DNA from: Malurus cyaneus samueli
Lineage: Eukaryota > Chordata > Aves > Passeriformes > Maluridae
Assembly: GCA_009741485.1 (NCBI GenBank)
Contig: CM019227.1
Coordinates: 18,704,096-18,768,095, forward strand
Length of the DNA stretch: 64,000 nt
Direction of reading: 5' to 3'
In this document: one piece after another, positions 58,529 through 64,000 of the stretch
Position numbering within the stretch: the first letter of the stretch is position 1
Layout: the number at the start of each line of letters is the position of its first letter
Made by a program: the position numbers and the translations under genes
The notes under the pieces: model-generated
What the model saw: only the letters and a program-made list of their open reading frames with translations
Databases searched by the model: none
Told to the model about the DNA's origin: nothing

Positions 58529-59612
58529 AGAGCACTGGGCTCTGCTGGGAGAGGCTCTGCAGCTGGCACAGCTGGGGTGTCTGTCTGAGAGCCCCCAGCC
58601 TGGGCACACAGCTCTGGCCAGGAGCCCATTAGGGAACTGCAGTCCCTAACACCGCTGTCCTGCTCCTCATTTCAACCACAGAGCATCAGAACTGCTGAAG
58701 CCTGAGAAAAAAGACGCAGCGCTGCCATCCCTCCCCCCTCAGTAATCCATTCCCTGAGCTGGATTTAGGGATTCACTGTGGCATTAAATGCAAATAACAG
58801 ACAAGTTGGTTTTGCCCCAAATGGGGGAGGAAAACGAGTCTGGGAAAGGAGTTTGTGTGCGGTAACGTAACCGTACTTGGAGGGGCCCATGACTCTGTGC
58901 TGTGTGTCTCTGCGTGCCTCTACTTTCCCCCTAATGCTCATGGACTGCTGGCTTGTAACGTGACGACTTTTCAACGTCAATAATGTATTGAATAACACTG
59001 TCAGAAACGGGGGAAGCATTAACTCTTTCCCTAGGCTGCAGCTCACCGTGGGAGCCTCTGCAGAAGGGCTGTGGTCCCATGGGCAGGGCTGGGGATATGC
59101 AAACCCAGCCCTGGGGAATCTCTCATCCCAAGATTGTTCCCTGTGCCCCAGGCACAGCAACAAGAACGATGGGTGCCTGGTCCCTCCCCACCTGATGATA
59201 GTCCGGCTGAGGGGCACAGAGCAAGGCGCATTTTACCACAGAACTTTTGAATTAGTTAGGAATTTATCAATTAAGTCATATTAACTGACAAGGCATTGCG
59301 TTCTGTTGAGTTTGGCACATCTCTGATTTTTTTCCCTGTCCTGGTGACTGAGGAGCAGCTTTTAGTATTTCCAGAGTGGATGTTCCCCACCTGGGAAGTG
59401 CTTCTGCTGTACCACCCCAGCTGGGGCCACTTCCCACCTCAGCCTGGTATGTACTCTTGCCCTGGCCCTGGTGAACATGTCCTTTTCATCACAGAAAAAA
59501 GAATATTAATAATATAAATTCCCTTTGCTGGGGAATGTAATTTTTTCCCATGGTGGAGACTCTACTGCTGTGGATACCAACAGGCAGCAGTTGCCTTGTG
59601 AGTCAGTAAGCA
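58529..59612. other. Single-copy sequence with a possible conserved stretch
   Basis: The interval 58660-59000 is AT-richer and includes a perfect octamer, ATGCAAAT (58788-58795), and GGTAACGTAACCG (58861-58873). It is a candidate regulatory element. No exon was seen. Confidence 0.3.
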
Positions 59613-60295
59613 GAGAATCACAGAGTCATGGAATCACGAGGCTGGAAGTCCAACTACTGATGCAGCGCTGCCCAGCCCCAAGTGCTACATCCACACCTTT
59701 TGAATGCTTTCACTCCACCACTGCCCTGGGCAGTCTGTGCCAGTGCCTGGCCATCCTTTCTGTTAAGAATTTTTCCCAATATCCAATTTAAACTTCTCCG
59801 GTATAGTGGAGGCATTCCCTTGTCCTGTCCTTTTCCTGGAGAGAGCCGACCCCCGGCTGCCCCCTCCTGTCAGGGAGTTGTGCAGAGCCACAAGGTCCCC
59901 CTGGAGCCTCCTTTGCTCCAGGCTGAGCCCCTTCCCAGCTCCATTCCCTGCCCTGGACATGCTCCAGCCCCTCCATGTCCTTCCGTCCGATGGGCCAGCA
60001 TTGACCAGTGGAGGTCCTCAGCAGTGCCCAGCACAGGTCACTGCCCTGGTCCTGTGGCCACACTGGTGCTGGCCCAGACCAGGTGCCACTGACCTCCTTG
60101 CCCACCTGGACACATCTGACTCATGTTCAGCTGCTGTCACCAGCACCCCCAGGGCCTTTCCTGCTGGGCACCATCCAGCCCCTCTGCCCCAAGCCTGCAG
60201 CTGCAGGGTTGTTGTGACCCGGTGCAGCAGCTGGCACCGAGCCTTGCTGAGCCTCATACAATGGGCATTGACCCACTGATCCAACTAATGTAGTT
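59613..60295 (-). mobile_element. CR1 LINE fragment, longest copy
   Basis: Reverse CR1 of about 0.68 kb. It runs from the octamer complement (GAATCACAGAGTCATGGAATC) through CCAAGTGCTACATCCACACC and TTTTTCCCAATATCCAATTT into the upstream part (CAGCACCCCCAGGGCCTTTC, GCCCCAAGCCTGCAGCTGC, GTTGTTGTGACCC). It ends near GCATTGACCCACTGATCC. Frames are interrupted. Confidence 0.9.
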
Positions 60296-61154
60296 GTTAA
60301 ATCTGTGCTGCTCTAGTGCAGGCAGAGAATTTCAGCTTTGGTGTTTGCAGCAGCAGCCAGGCAGGTCCCTCCTCCCCTGCTCACCCCCCTGTCACCCCAT
60401 GCTCACCCTTAGCCCGCTCAGCTCCAGAGCAGCAGCGACAGGGCTTGCCCTAGGGGGATCAAAGTTGAGTTTTGCAGATCTGTCCACTGTGTGTGGGTGA
60501 GAGCACTGAGCTTGCACTCCTCCCCCTGCTGTCCCCAGAGTCCCTTGGCACAATGGACTGATGTCCCCACACTGCTCAGCACTTACTCCACACGGGGCAG
60601 CTCAGCACTGCCCCACTGGCCCTGTCCTGCTGGGGCTTTGCACGGTGCCTTATGACCATGGGCCTGTGGGCTTTGAGCTTTGCTTTCACAAACCACGCAG
60701 CTTCCCAGGCCAGCTTGGGCTCTTTGGGATTTGCAGTGCTGGGGCTGCTTTTGAAGAGGTGGAGTGAGAGAGCAGCTTGTGGGGTGTCAGGCAGTCAGCC
60801 AAGGCAAACCCCAGCCATCCCTGGCAGCGGGGGCTCCCTGCTGCTCCCTGCCATCTTTCCTGTCTGGGGACAGAGCTCAGCATGTCCCCTTGACCCAATG
60901 TTTTGGAGTGAGCCTGCCTTCCAGCTGCATTTCAATGTGCCCCATAGCATAGTGAGATGGCTTGGGATGGTGGATTTGGATGCTTGGTGACAGCAGAGAA
61001 GCTGTGCCTCCCTCCTGACAGGATCCCATGGCTACCAGCCCCTCTGTGGAATGCTGTGGATAGCAGGAACTCTGTGAAGGTGGCAGACAGGGATGCCACC
61101 AGCTCATTGGGGTGACACAAACAGGACTCACTTCAATCCCCATGTGGGCATTCA
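60296..61154. other. Single-copy sequence, no gene seen
   Basis: No exon or repeat was recognised. Confidence 0.4.
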
Positions 61155-61222
61155 ACTTAAAAGTTGAACTCGACAGTCCCTGTGGGTCCCTTCCAAATCA
61201 GAATATTTGGTGAATCTGTGTC
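61155..61222 (+). mobile_element. CR1 LINE fragment, very short tail
   Basis: Only the last 65-70 bp of a forward CR1: AAAAGTTGAACTCGACAGTC and GTGGGTCCCTTCCAAATCAG, ending TTTGGTGAATCTGTG. Confidence 0.75.
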
Positions 61223-62394
61223 CACTCTGCGGCCTCGTGGTGCTGATTCCCTCCTTTCTACCCAGGCCATGCTTGCTGTGCTCTCACCATGTAGGGGACA
61301 GCCTCCAGATCATTTTGCACATTCCTTGGAAAGCCCCACAGCTCCTGATGTGGCTGCAGGGTCACACAAACGTGACTGGCATTAACCCTGGAGCTGCATT
61401 GCTTGCTGTTCTCAGGGAGGTTTCTAAAGAGAGACACCCTGGCTCCCCATCAATGGAACTCAGTGGCACTTCCCCAGCTCCTCCAGGAGCAGCAGGGGTT
61501 TCCATGAGCCAGGAGCAGGCAGAGGGTCCCTGTGAGATGCCACAGCATCATCCCATGGTGTGACCCCACAGTGTGACCCCACGTGCCCTGCTCACCCAAG
61601 GGCTGCAGGAACATGGCTGGGAATAGGGATCCATCTGGCAATAGCTGCTTTCCAGCCAATGCAACTTTGGCTAAGTGCTGTGGGGGACCCCCTCCTCCTC
61701 TTTGGCCTCAAGGAGAAGAGGGAATTTAAAAAAAAAAGGAAAATGTTGGTTTTGTTTTGGCTGGGGATCTGGAGCCACAAGGAATGTTGGGAAGCCACAG
61801 CTCAGGTTGCCCTGTTCCAGCTCACGGCATGGTGCTCTGGCGAGGTGGCACAAGGGACTTCTCCCTCCCTACCTCACTAAGATGGAGCACAAAACCCAGT
61901 CCTGGCCCACAGGAGCTCTGTGGGAAGAAGGATTGCTGCTGGGAAGCAGCAGGGTGGGAGTTGCTTCCTCCAGGTGGTTAACAGGGCTCTCTAGAAGCAG
62001 AAACCAGTGCAGGTGGCACTGGGACAGCAGTGGTCTTCACACTGTCTGATGCAGCACTCACCCTAAAATAGCTGGGACTCTCTTTTGACTCATGGTTTTG
62101 AGAGTCGTGGGTCAAACCTCCCAAGGAATCCAGATCTACATGGAGGAGCACTCAGGCAGGGGGAGATGTTCACCAGGGGATGTGTATGGGATCTGAGCTT
62201 CACCAAGAACCACCATGGAGTCAGTGGTTCCTGGAGTGATGGTTATGCCTCTGGACACCCTGTGCCAGGCTCCCTGACCAGAGCCAGAGCTTGTACTAAT
62301 GAGGACCTTTGGAGATGGTACAAATGGTCACTGGTACCTCAGGACATGGAAACCTTCACCTTGGGATGTTGTTCCCCTCCGTGCAGGGACCTCA
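61223..62394. other. Single-copy sequence, no gene seen
   Basis: No exon or repeat was recognised. The A run at 61728-61740 is simple sequence. Confidence 0.4.
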
Positions 62395-62790
62395 CCTGGC
62401 CACATGAAGGGCTGAGGGCACTTGGTCTGTTCAACTGGAGGTGGCTGAGGTCAGACCTCATTAATGGCTGCAGCTCCTCCAGAGGGGCAGCTCCAATCTC
62501 TGCTCCCTGTGTCCAGGGACAGGACCCAGGGAACTGCTGGAGCTGTGTCAGGGTAGGGTCAGGTTGGATTTTAGGGAAAGGTTCTTCCCCCAGAGGGTGC
62601 TGGCACTGCCCAGGCTCCCCAGGGAATGGTCCCGGCCCTGAGGCTGCCACAGCTCCAGGAGTGTTTGGACAGCGCTGCCAGGGGTGCACAGGGTGGGATT
62701 GTTGGGGTGTCTGTGCAGGGGCAGGGGTTGGACTCAACAATCCTTGTGGGTCCCTTCCCATTCAGGACATTTTGTGATTCTGTGATTTTA
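62395..62790 (+). mobile_element. CR1 LINE fragment, third subfamily
   Basis: Forward CR1 with GGTCTGTTCAACTGGAGG, GAGGTCAGACCTCATTAATG, AGGTTCTTCCCCCAGAGGG and GGTTGGACTCAACAATCC. It ends with CATTTTGTGATTCTGTGATT. It matches the reverse copy at 19528-19870. Confidence 0.9.
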
Positions 62791-63251
62791 TGAAATGCTC
62801 AGAGACCAGCTCCATGGACCATGGGCTGCTGGCGGATAGCAGTAGGGGCGTGAGGGTCACTAAAGGAGGAGGCAGTGGGCGGCGTGTAGGGAGGTAGTGG
62901 GGGCCGAGCCAAGCTGCTCAGGAGTGCAGACTAGAGCTGAGACCAACATAGCGAGGGGCTCGCCCTCGCTGGGGCGAGAGCGGTGGGCGCGGAAGGTCCC
63001 AACTCGCGTCTGTGGAGAGAGGTGCAAGTCTGCGGCGTGGGGCATACCGCATGTGCAGGAGCAACAGCAAGGGGGCTGTGCGGAGGCAGTGGGAGGCGCT
63101 TGCATCGAGTAGGAGGAGGTAGTCCTTCCTTGCCGGCAATGGCCTCTGGTCGATCTGTGAGGCGAGACAATTCGGTCCTCCACTTCCATGGCAAAAAGTA
63201 TCGTGGGGAGGCAGTAGGGGGTATGCTTGTTGTGCGCGAATGTTTTCTGTC
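62791..63251. promoter_or_regulatory. CpG-rich block with scattered GGAGGCAGTGGG motifs
   Basis: CpG-enriched sequence. The motif GGAGGYAGTGGG or close variants appears at about 62868, 62889, 63082 and 63207. A small + frame from 63139 (MASGRSVRRDNSVLHFHGKK) has no recognised homology. The block may be part of an unidentified repeat (for example an LTR-like element) or a CpG island; I cannot decide. Confidence 0.35.
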
Positions 63252-63747
63252 GGTGCCCTGCCTCTGTCCTCTGGCCCAACCCACCGCGGGCCGGTTAAAA
63301 CAGAGAACAGCAGCTTCGGCGAATCTTTCCCGCAGGCAGTGGTGGGAGGGGTCCTCGGAGTTGGCAGGCTGGATGAATTAAAGCTCAACTGGGTGCTGTG
63401 GCTGGCGCTGGCATGGCAACAGGGATGTGTCCAGATGTGTTCCTCTCCTCTCCTCTCCACCCCACCCCCACCAAGCCAGCAGCATTCTGGTGATCCCCCA
63501 TTTCCCTCCGCCCACACAAGGCACTCCAGACACAACCACATCTCTTTTGGACAGGCAAATCCCACTCTCTCTCCCATGCCTCCGCTTCCTCCCGAGAGAA
63601 GCAAACCAGCCTGTGAGCGCCATCCCAGCCCAGCCACAGCAACCCAGTGAGCTTTAATTCATCCCAGCCTGCAAACTCCCCGAGACCCTCCCACCACTGC
63701 CGCGAAAATCCCAAGCTGCTGTTTGTTTAACCCCGGTGTGCAGACAG
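63252..63747. repeat. Imperfect inverted repeat with about 200 bp spacer
   Basis: The left arm (63252-63416) and the complement of the right arm (63620-63747) share GCCTGCCTCTGTC, GGTTAAA, ACAGCAGCTT, GGCAGTGGTGGGAGGG, GATGAATTAAAGCTCA and GCTGTGGCTGG in the same order. By eye the arms are roughly three-quarters identical with small gaps. The spacer contains a CTCTCCTCTCC tract. No known transposon was recognised. Confidence 0.85.
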
Positions 63748-63758
63748 AGGCAGGCACC

Positions 63759-64000
63759 CAAACCCACAGCCCCACTGCCTCCACACAGCCCCATTGCCTC
63801 CACACAGCCCCACTACCTCCCTACACAGCCCCACTGCCTCCACACAGCCCCATTGCCTCCACACAGCCCCACTCCCCCACACAGCCCCACTGCCTCCACA
63901 CAGCCCCATTGCCTCCACACAGCCCCACTGCCTCCCCACAGCCCCACTGCCTCCCCACAAGCCCACTGCCTCCCCACACAGCCCCATTGCCTCCCACAGC
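63759..64000. repeat. 19 bp minisatellite, truncated by window end
   Basis: Tandem units of CCTCCACACAGCCCCAYTG with length variants (15-22 bp), at least 12 copies, running off the end of the window. The complement, GGGGCTGTGTGGAGGCAGTG, also occurs once as a near match on the + strand at 63071-63094. Confidence 0.95.

Overview
The window looks like a vertebrate nuclear genome, most likely a bird and probably a songbird. The evidence is at least 27 truncated CR1 LINE copies, almost all of them 3' ends and several ending in octamers of the ATTCYATG/ATTCTGTG type. There are no Alu-like or L1-like repeats. Most of the sequence is GC-rich and single copy, with many GC-rich minisatellites, as expected on an avian microchromosome or near a chromosome end. 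There are no bacterial operons, tRNA or rRNA genes, or CRISPR arrays.

Coding content is very low. One internal exon is convincing: 2130-2347 on the + strand, 218 bp, with a good acceptor and a GTGAGT donor. It encodes a basic, serine-rich segment (core RSRSFYMRKSLSVDN) of a protein I could not name. If the + strand gene continues, the rest of the window is intron, because I found no second exon of similar quality. A weak candidate exon lies at 41669-41783. A CpG-rich island at 49690-50300 carries an ORF with a signal-peptide-like start. Nearly all other long ORFs are by-products of tandem arrays or CR1 fragments.

Layout: 0-10 kb holds the exon, a CCTGTC hexamer array and four CR1 copies. 10-16 kb holds three tandem arrays (33, 39 and 21 bp periods). 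17-36 kb is CR1-dense, with AT-richer islands that may be conserved non-coding elements (about 23.2-23.5 and 34.0-34.6 kb) and a CR1-into-CR1 nest at 35.0-35.6 kb. 36-46 kb is mostly single copy with a 20 bp array at 38.05 kb. 46.27-46.71 kb is an array mixing 27 bp and 23 bp units. 47.5-58 kb is the best regulatory territory: homeodomain-type sites, a CpG-rich island and several AT-rich candidate elements. 58-62.8 kb holds four more CR1 copies. 62.8-64 kb is a CpG-rich block with an imperfect inverted repeat and a 19 bp array that runs off the window end.

No complete gene or multi-gene system is visible. The least explained structures are the terminal inverted-repeat/array complex, the two-length array at 46.3 kb and the CpG island at 50 kb. 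All regulatory calls are inference from motif and composition and need cross-species alignment or expression data.
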